Positions 19,011-27,370 of a DNA stretch of 64,000 nucleotides are shown here, in pieces. A program made the translations under genes and the position numbers. The DNA lies in assembly GCF_000506985.1 (NCBI RefSeq), contig NZ_KI650979.1, positions 1,054,001 through 1,118,000 on the forward strand, in the 5' to 3' direction. Position 1 is the first letter of the stretch, and each line of letters opens with the position of its first letter. Below the pieces are notes generated by a model that did not search any database, was not told the origin of the DNA, and saw nothing but the letters and a program-made list of their open reading frames with translations. The stretch comes from Advenella kashmirensis W13003. Its GTDB lineage: Bacteria; Pseudomonadota; Gammaproteobacteria; Burkholderiales; Burkholderiaceae_B.

Positions 19011-19280
19011 GATTATTCCTGTTCCAACTTAGTTACATACACTGCCGGTCTCCCGACAGCCCGTTTGCCATTTCTGGACTCCCAACCCGTTTTTACCCAG
19101 TCACCCCAACGGCCATATTGGCTGTGGAAAATCAGGATATTAGGCAGGCAGCAAGCACCAGATGCTATTCATATAACCAGTTTTGGTCCCGTCAGGCCGC
19201 GCCCGTTAGTTTCGCGTGCGCCACCCTGGGTTGAAATCTGTTTAAATAGTTTTCCCGCTCGTAAACGAACGAAGTCCTCT
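19011..19280 (-). promoter_or_regulatory. Long untranslated leader of rplN
   Basis: No supported gene lies between the spc promoter and the rplN start. The stretch would be transcribed as a 5' leader of about 265 nt. I see no known riboswitch or ribosomal-protein binding fold by eye. The rplN ATG itself follows a weak site (AGGAATAATC). Confidence 0.35.
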
Positions 19281-19309
19281 AATATATCCTATCCGCTATC
19301 CGAATGCAA
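19281..19309 (-). promoter_or_regulatory. Promoter of the spc ribosomal operon
   Basis: Read on the minus strand, TTGCAT (19309-19304) is followed after exactly 17 bases by TATATT (19286-19281). Transcription would start near 19274 and give a leader of about 265 nt before rplN. This is the best sigma-70-like promoter I found in the window and explains expression of rplN-rplQ without the S10 operon. Confidence 0.65.
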
Positions 19310-19492
19310 GGGCTATTTACCGTGAAATTGCTTATTAATACTTGAAAAACAACAACTTTTTGCAAAAACGGTGAGTAGATTCCGTAGGCGAACCAGATGA
19401 CATGTTTAATTCCGGTAGTTGATATGGTGCTAAGCGTTGTTCGCACAGATTTGCGAGCAAGCCCATTGGCCATACGCATTAAGCTCAGCTGA

Positions 19493-19524
19493 TGTTTGAT
19501 GAAGTATATATACTTCATCAAACA
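19493..19524. repeat. Palindrome 1 upstream of the abiEi-like gene (32 bp, perfect)
   Basis: The left half TGTTTGATGAAGTATA is followed directly by its exact reverse complement, so all 16 base pairs match. The centre GAAGTATATATACTTC is shared with palindrome 2 and nearly with palindrome 3. The outer arm TGTTTGAT is not shared. An AT-rich TATATTATAAA stretch lies just to the right (19530-19540) and could be a -10 region for the plus-strand gene. Confidence 0.85.
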
Positions 19525-19571
19525 CCGTTTATATTATAAAACATCGCGGAATGGGTACGAACCGAATAGCC

Positions 19572-19609
19572 AGGGAGAGAATGAAGTATATATACTTCAT
19601 TCTCTCCCT
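19572..19609. repeat. Palindrome 2 upstream of the abiEi-like gene (38 bp, perfect)
   Basis: The left half AGGGAGAGAATGAAGTATA is followed at once by its exact reverse complement, giving 19 matched pairs. It has the same core GAAGTATATATACTTC as palindrome 1 but a wholly different, purine-rich outer arm. It would form a very stable hairpin if transcribed, or a cruciform in supercoiled DNA. Confidence 0.85.
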
Positions 19610-19639
19610 CTTGTGCCCATTTCCTTAGGTGGCATGGTA

Positions 19640-19667
19640 TTCTAGGATGTATATATACTTCCTAGAA
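19640..19667. repeat. Palindrome 3 abutting the abiEi-like start codon (28 bp, one mismatched pair)
   Basis: Arms TTCTAGGA (19640-19647) and TCCTAGAA (19660-19667) flank the core TGTATATATACT. One pair (19648/19659) does not match. It ends 5 bases before the GTG at 19673, so repressor binding or an RNA hairpin here would directly block transcription or translation of the gene. Confidence 0.8.
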
Positions 19668-19672
19668 CGCTG

Positions 19673-20563
19673 GTGAATAAAGTGGCTGTTTCCCGTATTC
19701 AAATCGCCAAGTCCGACATACTGAATGCCTTGGATCAGGGCGTACCGGTTCTGAAGCTTTCCGACCTGAAAATGCTTCTGTCCAATCAGCGGAGCTTTTG
19801 GCGCCTGGCAAAAAGCACGACCACGCAAGACTTCATTGAATTTCTCAAGAAACAGGGTAAGTTAAGGGAATATCACTTCCCCTTCCCCCACCGCAAGGAA
19901 ACCCGCTACGTCTGGGGAGAACAGCCGTTACTGAATATTCTCCAAACGCTACGCCCGAACAGCTATTTTAGTCACTATACGGCTATGCGAATGCATGGGT
20001 TGACCGAACAAATCCCCAAAACGATCTATATCAATCACGAGCAGCATTTGAAAAGCCAATCGTCGGGCGCACTCGAGCAAACCAACATCGACACGGCCTT
20101 CAGTCGCCAGCCCCGAATCTCCAATAATGTCATTGAGTTTGAAGGTAATCGCATCTATTTGCTGAACGGTAAAAATACCGGCCAGCTCGGCGTTATCAAC
20201 GAGCCGATGAATGATGAAGAGGGTCAGCAGGTCCTCGTTCGCGTCACCGGCGTCGAACGGACTTTGATTGATATTACAGTGCGTCCCGTTTATTCCGGGG
20301 GAGTCTATGAGGTACTAAAGGCATTTACACTGGCAAAGGAACAGGTCTCAGTCAACGCCCTAATAAGTATGCTGAAAAAAATTAATCATATTTATCCTTA
20401 CCATCAGGCGATCGGATTTTATCTGGAACGCGCCGGTTACCGGTCCTCACTTCTGGACTTGGTCAGACGGCTGCCTATTGAGTACGATTTTTATTTAGAC
20501 AATAAAATGCAGGATATGGAATATGTGAAGGCATGGCAACTATATATTCCGAAAGGCCTTTAA
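19673..20563 (+). CDS. AbiEi-like antitoxin / transcriptional regulator
   Basis: A 296-residue protein starting with GTG at 19673. A second GTG at 19682 has a better GGTGA site and may be the true start. The N-terminus (about 15-75) looks like a winged helix: LDQGVPVLKLSDLKMLL, then DFIEFLKKQGKL. The centre has SYFSHYTAMRMHGLTEQIP and VERTLIDITVRPVYSGG. Both are patterns of AbiEi-type antitoxins (TA type IV), where RTL.D and GG.EV.KA are typical. AbiEi proteins bind inverted repeats and repress their own operon. Three palindromes directly upstream fit that. The toxin-like gene is convergent, with a 24-bp tail overlap, not downstream in the same operon. Base composition is more AT-rich than that of its neighbours. 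Confidence 0.68.
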   Translation: MNKVAVSRIQIAKSDILNALDQGVPVLKLSDLKMLLSNQRSFWRLAKSTTTQDFIEFLKKQGKLREYHFPFPHRKETRYVWGEQPLLNILQTLRPNSYFSHYTAMRMHGLTEQIPKTIYINHEQHLKSQSSGALEQTNIDTAFSRQPRISNNVIEFEGNRIYLLNGKNTGQLGVINEPMNDEEGQQVLVRVTGVERTLIDITVRPVYSGGVYEVLKAFTLAKEQVSVNALISMLKKINHIYPYHQAIGFYLERAGYRSSLLDLVRRLPIEYDFYLDNKMQDMEYVKAWQLYIPKGL

Positions 20564-21424
20564 GCGATTCACCAGCCCCACAGTGAAGTCAAAATAGAAA
20601 TCAAAGCTTTCCAAGCTTACGCCAGGCGGGACAGTGTTCTGCACAGAAGGAAAATCCGGTCTGTGAAACTCCCGTTGCCCGGTGATCCTGTCCAGAAATG
20701 CCAAGTCTACCCTTTTACACTCGAACATTTCCGTGAGAATGTGATGCGCATGATCAGACACTAAGTCCAAATTCAGCAGTGTCACCAATTGGTAAATGTC
20801 GTAAAAATCTCGTGCTCTCGCACTCCCCGCCCGGGCCCTTTTGACCACAGGGCCATACTCCGGCATCTGTTGGCAAATAGCCCGAAGTTTTTCGCAAACA
20901 ATCATAAGGGGCGAATAGACGTAAATGATGTATCCATCAAAATCGTGAGCAACGCGGTCATTGACATATTCATGGCGACTGATGTCGATGAGGAATTTTT
21001 GCCCTTGCCCCACTCGCAAAGCATGCTTGCGAAGTAAATCCTGATCGCCTGAATGGTTGGCGAAAAAATCTGAGGGTACGAGCTTGAACTCAATTTTATA
21101 CCCGCCCCAGAAATCTTCGACGTCTACCGACAGCGTTTCCGGTCTACAGTGAAATTTGAAATCAAAAACCTGGTATCCATGCTGTTTAAATGTGTGCGTT
21201 AATGTCCGCTCTGCACGTTGCGCCAAATTCGCACTACCGCCTGGAAAATCAGCCTTCATTGAAAAATCGATATCGATCGACGCACGCGCCACAATATGAT
21301 GAATCAGCTCTATCGCGTTCCCACCCTTCAAAATGAGATGTTCAAAAAGCTCATCATCGGAAATAATGGCAGTAATTACCCACTTTTTTATGTGATCTAA
21401 CGTGATGCCCTGAATATTCACCAT
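20540..21424 (-). CDS. AbiEii/AbiGii-family nucleotidyltransferase toxin-like protein
   Basis: The 294-residue protein starts at the ATG at 21424; a TTG at 21430 is also in frame. LKGGNAIELIHH (residues 32-43) and SIDIDFSM (49-56) form the nucleotidyltransferase signature: GG, then the metal-binding D-x-D at 51 and 53. ARDFYDIYQL (about 211-220) is the conserved DFYD segment of the AbiEii/AbiGii family. Such proteins are GTP- or NTP-using toxins or phage-defence effectors that modify tRNA or other targets. It is tail-to-tail with the AbiEi-like gene, overlapping 24 bp at the 3' ends. No good ribosome-binding site precedes the ATG, so expression may be weak. I see no strong promoter in the 111 bp to the next gene. 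Confidence 0.72.
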   Translation of the reverse strand: MVNIQGITLDHIKKWVITAIISDDELFEHLILKGGNAIELIHHIVARASIDIDFSMKADFPGGSANLAQRAERTLTHTFKQHGYQVFDFKFHCRPETLSVDVEDFWGGYKIEFKLVPSDFFANHSGDQDLLRKHALRVGQGQKFLIDISRHEYVNDRVAHDFDGYIIYVYSPLMIVCEKLRAICQQMPEYGPVVKRARAGSARARDFYDIYQLVTLLNLDLVSDHAHHILTEMFECKRVDLAFLDRITGQREFHRPDFPSVQNTVPPGVSLESFDFYFDFTVGLVNRLKAFRNI

Positions 21425-21535
21425 AAACAAAAAACGTACTGAAAATGATAGTCCTGACGGCGAATCATCCTAATACAATACGCTGGCTGGCGGAACTACC
21501 CGGTGTAGCAGTCCCTACGCAATTTTGTCTACCGG

Positions 21536-22372
21536 CTATCCCTGCACACCCCCCATGCGCAGTCGTTCACTGCGGCGGCGCAGCCATTCCAGGGTCAGCA
21601 GCATGACGACCGAAAACAGAATAAGCAGCGTGGCGGCCGCTGCGATGGTCGGATTGAGATTTTCGCGGATGCCGCTGAACATGACCCGGGGCAAGGTGTA
21701 TTGGTCCGGTCCGGCAATGAACAGGGTCATGACCACTTCGTCGAATGACGTCCCGAAGGCGAACAGCGCGCCGGAAATGACGCCCGGCGCAATCAGCGGC
21801 AAGGTCACCTTGGTAAACGCATACAGTGGCGGCGCGCCCAGGCTGGCCGCCGCCCGGCCCAGATTGGTGTCATAGCCTTCGAGCGTGGCCATCACCGTAA
21901 TCAATACAAACGGCGCCCCCAGCACGGCATGCATCACAACCAGCAATCCCAGACTGTTCGCCAGCCCCAGCGGCGCGAAGAACAGATAGGCGGCCACGCC
22001 AAGAATGACGACGGGAACGACCATGGGGGAAATCAACAGCCCCAGCAACAGGCCTTTTCCGGGAAAGCGGGCGCGGTACAGCGCCAGGGCGGCCGCCGTG
22101 CCCAGTACGGTGGCGATCAGCGTGGCCAGCGGCGCGACGATCAGGGTGTTCTTCAGGCCCAGCATCCATTCAGGGGATTGAAAGAAGTTCTCATACCAGC
22201 GCAACGAAAAGCCACTGAGCGGATAGACCAGGAAGGAACTGTCATTGAACGACAGGGGCACAATGACCAGTACCGGCACGATCAGAAACAGCAGCACGAT
22301 CAGTGCCAGCAGCCAGTGCACGACGCGCCAGATGCGCTCAGAGGGAGTTAGGATTGCCTTATCCTGTGCCAT
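21536..22372 (-). CDS. Polyamine-type ABC transporter permease (PotC-like)
   Basis: The 278-residue permease has six membrane segments and the EAA-like loop GYDTNLGRAAASLGAPPLYAF. Together with FDEVVMTLFI near the C-terminus this is typical of PotC/YdcV-type permeases for putrescine, spermidine or related amines. It is the last gene of the operon. Its start is directly adjacent to the stop of the first permease gene. It ends in a short basic tail after RRRSERLRMGG. Confidence 0.9.
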   Translation of the reverse strand: MAQDKAILTPSERIWRVVHWLLALIVLLFLIVPVLVIVPLSFNDSSFLVYPLSGFSLRWYENFFQSPEWMLGLKNTLIVAPLATLIATVLGTAAALALYRARFPGKGLLLGLLISPMVVPVVILGVAAYLFFAPLGLANSLGLLVVMHAVLGAPFVLITVMATLEGYDTNLGRAAASLGAPPLYAFTKVTLPLIAPGVISGALFAFGTSFDEVVMTLFIAGPDQYTLPRVMFSGIRENLNPTIAAAATLLILFSVVMLLTLEWLRRRSERLRMGGVQG

Positions 22373-23551
22373 TTATGCCACCCCTAGGCGCGTGCTGCCG
22401 CTCAGGCGACTGTAGACAGCATACAAAATCAGCGTTGCCAGCAGCAACATGGCCGCCAGCGCCCCGGCCAGGCCCCAGTTGATGGTGCCGTTGGTATAGA
22501 ACGCGATGAAATAACTGATCATCTGGTCTTTGGGCCCGCCCAGCAATGCCGGCGTAATGTAATAGCCGATAGCGGTAATAAACACCAGCAGGCAACCGGC
22601 GCCGATACCGGGCAGGGTTTGGGGGAAGTACACGGCCCAGAAACTGCGCAAGGGATGACACCCCAGCGATACCGCAGCCCGCATATATGTCGGCGAAATG
22701 CCCTTCATCACGCTGTAAAGCGGCAGAATCATGAAGGGCAGCATGATATGAACCATGGCGATGTAGACGCCAAGGCGATTGAACACCAGTTGAACCGGCG
22801 CATCGATCAGCCCGAGATCCAGCAGCAGCCGGTTGATGAGGCCGCCGTTCTGAAGCAGCACAATCCAGGCCGCCGTACGCACCAGCAGCGACGTCCAGAA
22901 GGGCAGCAGCACCAGGATCATCAGCAAATTGCTGATCCGGGCCGGCAGCCGCGCCAGCAAATACGCCAGGGGATAGGCCAGCAGCAGCGCCACCACCGTC
23001 ACAATGGCGGCCATCCAGAAAGTGCGCAGGTAAATGGCCTTGAAAATGCCCTGATCGGCCGGCGCCGCGCCGATACTACCATCGGGCGCCTGTTTCAGAT
23101 CGAGCGCAGTCAACAGATAATAAGGCGTCTGCGCCCGGGCATTGTTTTTGAGAATACCCCAGTACTTCTGGTCTGACCAGCGCGGATCGATCTCGTCAAA
23201 CGCTTTCTGAAAACTGGGTGGATCGATTTTGAACGGCAGTTTGCGCGCGGTTTTGGAAATCAGGGTACGAAAGCCCGGCTCTTCGAAATTGAGCCGCTGC
23301 ATGAGCGGTCCCATTGCCTGTTCTTCACGGGCGCGGGCCAGATCATCGGCCAGCGCCCGATACATGACTTCGGAGACGGGCGAGCCCGCCTCCCATTTCT
23401 GTAATTGCTTTACAGTCGCCGGCAAGGTCGTGACCACTTCGGGATTGGCTACGCTTTTGCCCAGGAACGAGGCGATCGGCGCCACGAACGTCAACAGCAG
23501 GAAAAGCAACAGAGGAACGGTCAGCCACAGCGCCTTGCGTGAATCAGTCAT
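22373..23551 (-). CDS. Polyamine-type ABC transporter permease (PotB-like)
   Basis: The 392-residue protein is longer than ordinary PotB (about 280-300). After TM1 (about 9-30) there is an extra periplasmic region of about 130 residues (to about 165), and only then the usual permease core with LARLPARISNLLMILVLLPFW and the EAA loop YMRAAVSLGCHPLRSFWAVYFPQTLPG (in parts). The long form with an N-terminal periplasmic insert is known in YdcU/PotB-like permeases of proteobacteria. The start codon overlaps the stop of the binding-protein gene by one base (TAATG). Confidence 0.9.
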   Translation of the reverse strand: MTDSRKALWLTVPLLLFLLLTFVAPIASFLGKSVANPEVVTTLPATVKQLQKWEAGSPVSEVMYRALADDLARAREEQAMGPLMQRLNFEEPGFRTLISKTARKLPFKIDPPSFQKAFDEIDPRWSDQKYWGILKNNARAQTPYYLLTALDLKQAPDGSIGAAPADQGIFKAIYLRTFWMAAIVTVVALLLAYPLAYLLARLPARISNLLMILVLLPFWTSLLVRTAAWIVLLQNGGLINRLLLDLGLIDAPVQLVFNRLGVYIAMVHIMLPFMILPLYSVMKGISPTYMRAAVSLGCHPLRSFWAVYFPQTLPGIGAGCLLVFITAIGYYITPALLGGPKDQMISYFIAFYTNGTINWGLAGALAAMLLLATLILYAVYSRLSGSTRLGVA

Positions 23552-24621
23552 TATTTGGCGACCCAGGCGTTATACCGCTGCTCCAGAGAAACCCCATTGT
23601 CGATCCAGAAATCCACATCCAGGGCAATGGCATTCTTTTCGTTGTCCGGTGCCGTCGGCATGTCGGCCAGGAATTTTTTGTCGATCAGCTCAATGGCTTT
23701 TTTATTGACGGCGCCATATGCAATATTTTCTGCATAGACCTTCTGGGTTTCAGGCTTGCTGGCAAACGCAATGAATTTCATTGTCTCGGCCTTGCGTGCA
23801 TTGCCTTTCGGAATGGCCCAGTAGTCCAGATCATAAACGCTGCCATCCCAGACGACTTTGAGATTCTTGCCTTCGCGGGCTGCCTGCGAAATCCGGCCGT
23901 TGTAGGCCGAGGTCATGACGACATCACCCGAGACCAGATACTGTGCCGGCTGCGCGCCCGATTCCCACCACTGGATGTTGGGCTTGAGTTCATCCAGCTT
24001 GGCAAAGGCACGGTCCACGCCTTCGGGCGTGCTGAGCACTTTATAGACTTCTTTAGGTGGGACGCCATCGGCCATGAGGGCAATTTCAAGTGTGTACTTG
24101 GCGCCTTTGCGCAGGCCCCGCTTGCCGGGGTATTTCTTGACGTCCCAGAAATCGGCCCAGCTTTTGGGTGCGTTGTCCTTGAATTTATCGGCGTTGTAGG
24201 ACAGCGCGACCGACCACACGAACATGCCTACGCCGCAATCCTTATCGGTGGCCGCCTCGATGAAATCGCCTTTGTTGCCGATCACGCTCCAGTCGATGGG
24301 CTCGAACAGGCCTTCTTCACAGCCGCGCACCAGCTCGGGGCTTTCCACTTCCACCGCGTCCCAGCTCACACTGTTGGTGTCAACCATGGCCTTGATTTTG
24401 GCCTGCTCACCGTTGTATTCCGCAGCGGTGATTTTGGTTCCGGTTTCTTTTTCGTAAGGCGTGTAATACGCTTTTTCTTGGGCTGTCTTGTTATCGCCGC
24501 CAAACGAGACCAGTGTCAGGCTGTCGGCAGCCTGCACGCCCGTCATGGCCAGTCCCAGGCCGCTCATGACCGCAGCACGCAAGAATGCGGATTTGATTGT
24601 TTTACTTTTCATTTGTCTCAC
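23551..24621 (-). CDS. Polyamine-type ABC transporter substrate-binding protein (PotD/PotF-like)
   Basis: The 356-residue exported protein has a signal peptide (about 1-31, ending VQAAD). The mature chain begins LTLVSFGG and has the PotD-like features YTPYEKETGTKI, WDAVEVESPELVRGCEEGL and NARKAETMKFIAFASKPE. It is expected in the periplasm, delivering a polyamine or similar cation to the PotBC-like permease encoded next. I cannot tell which amine it binds. It is 12 bp downstream of the ATPase gene. Confidence 0.9.
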   Translation of the reverse strand: MRQMKSKTIKSAFLRAAVMSGLGLAMTGVQAADSLTLVSFGGDNKTAQEKAYYTPYEKETGTKITAAEYNGEQAKIKAMVDTNSVSWDAVEVESPELVRGCEEGLFEPIDWSVIGNKGDFIEAATDKDCGVGMFVWSVALSYNADKFKDNAPKSWADFWDVKKYPGKRGLRKGAKYTLEIALMADGVPPKEVYKVLSTPEGVDRAFAKLDELKPNIQWWESGAQPAQYLVSGDVVMTSAYNGRISQAAREGKNLKVVWDGSVYDLDYWAIPKGNARKAETMKFIAFASKPETQKVYAENIAYGAVNKKAIELIDKKFLADMPTAPDNEKNAIALDVDFWIDNGVSLEQRYNAWVAK

Positions 24622-24633
24622 TCCAGATAAAAA

Positions 24634-25758
24634 TTATGCTGCTGGTGTTTTTTCGAACGGATCCAGCAGCCGCACGAACTCATGATTCCAGCCCAGCTCG
24701 ACTGTTTCGCCCACGGCAATGTTGCGGCGAAGCTGGGAAACCGGCTGTTTGACAACAAAATCAGGGTCGCCATTGATGGCCAGGCGAACACGAACGTGAT
24801 CGCCCAGATAAATGACCTCCTGGACCTTGCCCTGGCAGCGCACATCCGTCGCATTCTCTGCTGGATCAAGCGCGATTCGCTCCGGACGGATGGACACTGA
24901 CACGCGATCGCCCACCTTCATGCCCAGTTGCTGCAGGCCACGTATCTGCAAGCCGCTATCCAGGTCGACCGTGGCCTGGCGCGAACTGGCCTGCGTGATC
25001 ACACCATGTGTCCGATTATTTTCACCAATGAACCCGGCGACAAAGGCCGTTTCGGGCGACTCGTAGATGTCCTGGGGAGAGCCGATCTGCTGAACCTTGC
25101 CATCGTGAAACACAGCAACGCGATCCGACATGGTCAGCGCCTCACCCTGATCGTGTGTCACGTAAACCACCGTGACCCCCAATTCGGCATGCAACCTTTT
25201 TATTTCAAGTTGCATATGCTCGCGCAGTTGCTTGTCCAGCGCGCCCAGCGGCTCATCCATCAATACCAGTTCCGGATCAAAGACCAGCGCCCGCGCCAGC
25301 GCGACGCGCTGCTGCTGCCCGCCCGATAACTGTGAGGGGAAGCGTTTCTCCATTCCATCGAGCTGCACCATGGCAAGCGCCGTTTTGACTTTCTCTTGCT
25401 GCGTGTCGGCATCGAACTTGCGAACCTTGAGCGGGAAGGCCACATTTTCCGCAACGGTCATGTGGGGAAACAACGCGTAGTTCTGAAACACCATGCCGAT
25501 ATTGCGTTTGTGTGGCGGCAGGTTGTCTATCTGCTCACCGGCCAATTCGATCGTGCCCGAGGTAGGCGCCTCGAAACCGGCCAGCATCATGAGCGTCGTG
25601 GTTTTGCCCGATCCCGATGGCCCCAGCAAGGTCAGAAACTCGCCCTGCCGGATATCCAGGTTCAGGTGTCTGACCACCAGGTTCTTGCCGTCATAACTCT
25701 TGCGTACGTTTTTGAAACGCACCAGAGGATTATTGTGGTTCGCAGTCGCGGCGCACAT
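24634..25758 (-). CDS. Polyamine-type ABC transporter ATP-binding protein (PotA-like)
   Basis: The 374-residue protein has an intact ATPase domain: Walker A GPSGSGKT, Q-loop in FQNYALFPHMTV, signature LSGGQQQR, Walker B LVLMDEP and H-loop THD. A C-terminal TOBE/MOP-like domain (about 285-365, with VSIRPERIAL) is typical of PotA/FbpC-type ATPases. It powers the two permeases encoded downstream and follows the aminotransferase gene by 18 bp. Confidence 0.92.
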   Translation of the reverse strand: MCAATANHNNPLVRFKNVRKSYDGKNLVVRHLNLDIRQGEFLTLLGPSGSGKTTTLMMLAGFEAPTSGTIELAGEQIDNLPPHKRNIGMVFQNYALFPHMTVAENVAFPLKVRKFDADTQQEKVKTALAMVQLDGMEKRFPSQLSGGQQQRVALARALVFDPELVLMDEPLGALDKQLREHMQLEIKRLHAELGVTVVYVTHDQGEALTMSDRVAVFHDGKVQQIGSPQDIYESPETAFVAGFIGENNRTHGVITQASSRQATVDLDSGLQIRGLQQLGMKVGDRVSVSIRPERIALDPAENATDVRCQGKVQEVIYLGDHVRVRLAINGDPDFVVKQPVSQLRRNIAVGETVELGWNHEFVRLLDPFEKTPAA

Positions 25759-25776
25759 AAGGCTTGCTTCTCCCTG

Positions 25777-27150
25777 TCAGGATTTCAGCGACTGCTGGGT
25801 GGCATCCAGTGCCTGAGTCACGGCATCAACCAGCGTGTCCACTTGCTCTTTGTTGATGATCAGCGGCGGGCAGAATGCCAGCGTGTCACCGATATTGCGC
25901 GTGATAACGCCCAGCTCCTGCAGCTTGCGACCAACGGCTGTTCCCAGCTGTCCTGGTGTTGCCAGCGCTGTCTTGGCTTTTTTGTCCGTGACCAGTTCCA
26001 CGCCGGCGATCAGGCCAACGCCTCGCACTTCGCCCACCAGCGGATGATCTCGCAGACTGCCAAGCCGCTCCTGCAGATGCGCCCCCGTTTCAGAGGCATT
26101 TTGTACAAGATTTCGCTCACGAATGATATTCACGTTTTCCTGACCCACTGCCACGGCGACCGGGTGCCCGCCGGCAGTAAAGCCATGCCCCAGCACGCCC
26201 AGCTTGTTGCTTTCGTCGGCGATCGGATCGAACATGCGGCTGTTGAGCAAAATGGCTGACAGCGGCTGGTAAGAGGAGGAGATCTGTTTTGACAGTACCA
26301 TGACATCCGGTTTGATGTCGTAAGTTTCACTGGCAAACATTTTGCCGGTGCGGCCAAAACCGCAAATCACTTCGTCGGCGACCAGCAGCACATCATATTT
26401 ATTCAGGACTGCCTGGATCTTTTCCCAATACGTTTTAGGCGGCACAATTACCCCGCCCGCCCCCATGACCGGCTCGGCAAAGAAAGCGGCAACGGTGTCG
26501 GGACCTTCCTTGACGATCAGCGCTTCAAGGTCGGCTGCCATGCGGGTGGCAAATTCCTCTTCGGTCTCGCCGTCTTTGCCTTCGCGCCAGTAATGCGGGC
26601 ACGTGGTGTGCAGCACGCGTTCAAGCGGCAGATCGAAGCCCTTGTGATTGCCAGGCAGGCCGGTGAGGCTGGCCGACGCAATGGTCACGCCATGGTAGCC
26701 CTTGTTGCGGGCAATGAGTTTTTTCTTGTTTGGCAGACCCAGTGCATTGGACCGATACCACAGCAGTTTCATGACGGTGTCATTGGCTTCGGACCCGGAG
26801 TTGGTAAAGAACACCTTGCTCATGGGCACGGGCGCCAGATCAATCAGAGTTTTGGCAAAACGGACAGCGGCGTCATGCGTTTTATGCGTAAACAGATGAT
26901 AGAACGGCAGGGTCTGCATCTGGCGCATGGCCGCATCCACCAGTCGCTGTTCGCTGAAACCGACGGCGACACTCCACAACCCGGCCATCGCTTCGATGTA
27001 TTTCTTGCCGTTTTCATCTTCGACATAAATCCCGTCACCACGCACAATCACCAGCGGCCCCTGCGTGGCATGGGTGATGGCGTTGGTATAAGGGTGCATG
27101 TGAAAGGCGATGTCGTCGTTGCCCTGTTGCGAGATTGAATTGCTGCTCAT
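25777..27150 (-). CDS. Class III PLP aminotransferase, putrescine/omega-amino-acid:pyruvate type
   Basis: The 457-residue protein starts at the ATG at 27150 behind a perfect GGAGG. A further upstream in-frame start lacks family sequence. FFTNSGSEANDTVMKL binds the PLP phosphate, LLVADEVICGFGRTG carries the Asp that contacts the PLP nitrogen, and the Schiff-base Lys is in VMVLSKQISSSYQP. The family includes SpuC putrescine:pyruvate and beta-alanine:pyruvate aminotransferases. Its place at the head of a PotABCD-like transporter operon suggests it deaminates the imported amine, giving an aminoaldehyde and alanine. The exact substrate is inferred from context only. Confidence 0.88.
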   Translation of the reverse strand: MSSNSISQQGNDDIAFHMHPYTNAITHATQGPLVIVRGDGIYVEDENGKKYIEAMAGLWSVAVGFSEQRLVDAAMRQMQTLPFYHLFTHKTHDAAVRFAKTLIDLAPVPMSKVFFTNSGSEANDTVMKLLWYRSNALGLPNKKKLIARNKGYHGVTIASASLTGLPGNHKGFDLPLERVLHTTCPHYWREGKDGETEEEFATRMAADLEALIVKEGPDTVAAFFAEPVMGAGGVIVPPKTYWEKIQAVLNKYDVLLVADEVICGFGRTGKMFASETYDIKPDVMVLSKQISSSYQPLSAILLNSRMFDPIADESNKLGVLGHGFTAGGHPVAVAVGQENVNIIRERNLVQNASETGAHLQERLGSLRDHPLVGEVRGVGLIAGVELVTDKKAKTALATPGQLGTAVGRKLQELGVITRNIGDTLAFCPPLIINKEQVDTLVDAVTQALDATQQSLKS

Positions 27151-27370
27151 GTTTCCTCCAAAATGAGTTGCGTCCGGTATATGGTTATTATCCATACTAT
27201 CGTGGCCGATGGCGAGCACTCCGGGGGGAGCCCGGGAAATCCCACCCCCGTCGAGCATCCGCCGCCCTTCACAAAGTCACAGTTGTCATATAACCGTCAG
27301 CGCCACCTTGCGGATATGCGCTATGATAATAAGATTACCTTTTTGATAAACACATTTGAAATTAACCACT

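Noticed and set aside
19437-19460. Hairpin TTGTTCGCA/TGCGAGCAA as a terminator or tRNA-like element
   Set aside because: It has one mismatch, no T-run and no cloverleaf around it.
19279-19521. Minus-strand open frame of 80 codons between the AbiE locus and rplN
   Set aside because: It runs over the spc promoter and palindrome 1 and has no recognisable domain.
19493-19667. CRISPR-like array
   Set aside because: The three repeats are palindromes with different arms and irregular spacing, and no cas genes are present.
23539-24630. Plus-strand open frame of 363 codons
   Set aside because: It is the antisense of the polyamine-type binding-protein gene, which has a signal peptide and clear family motifs.
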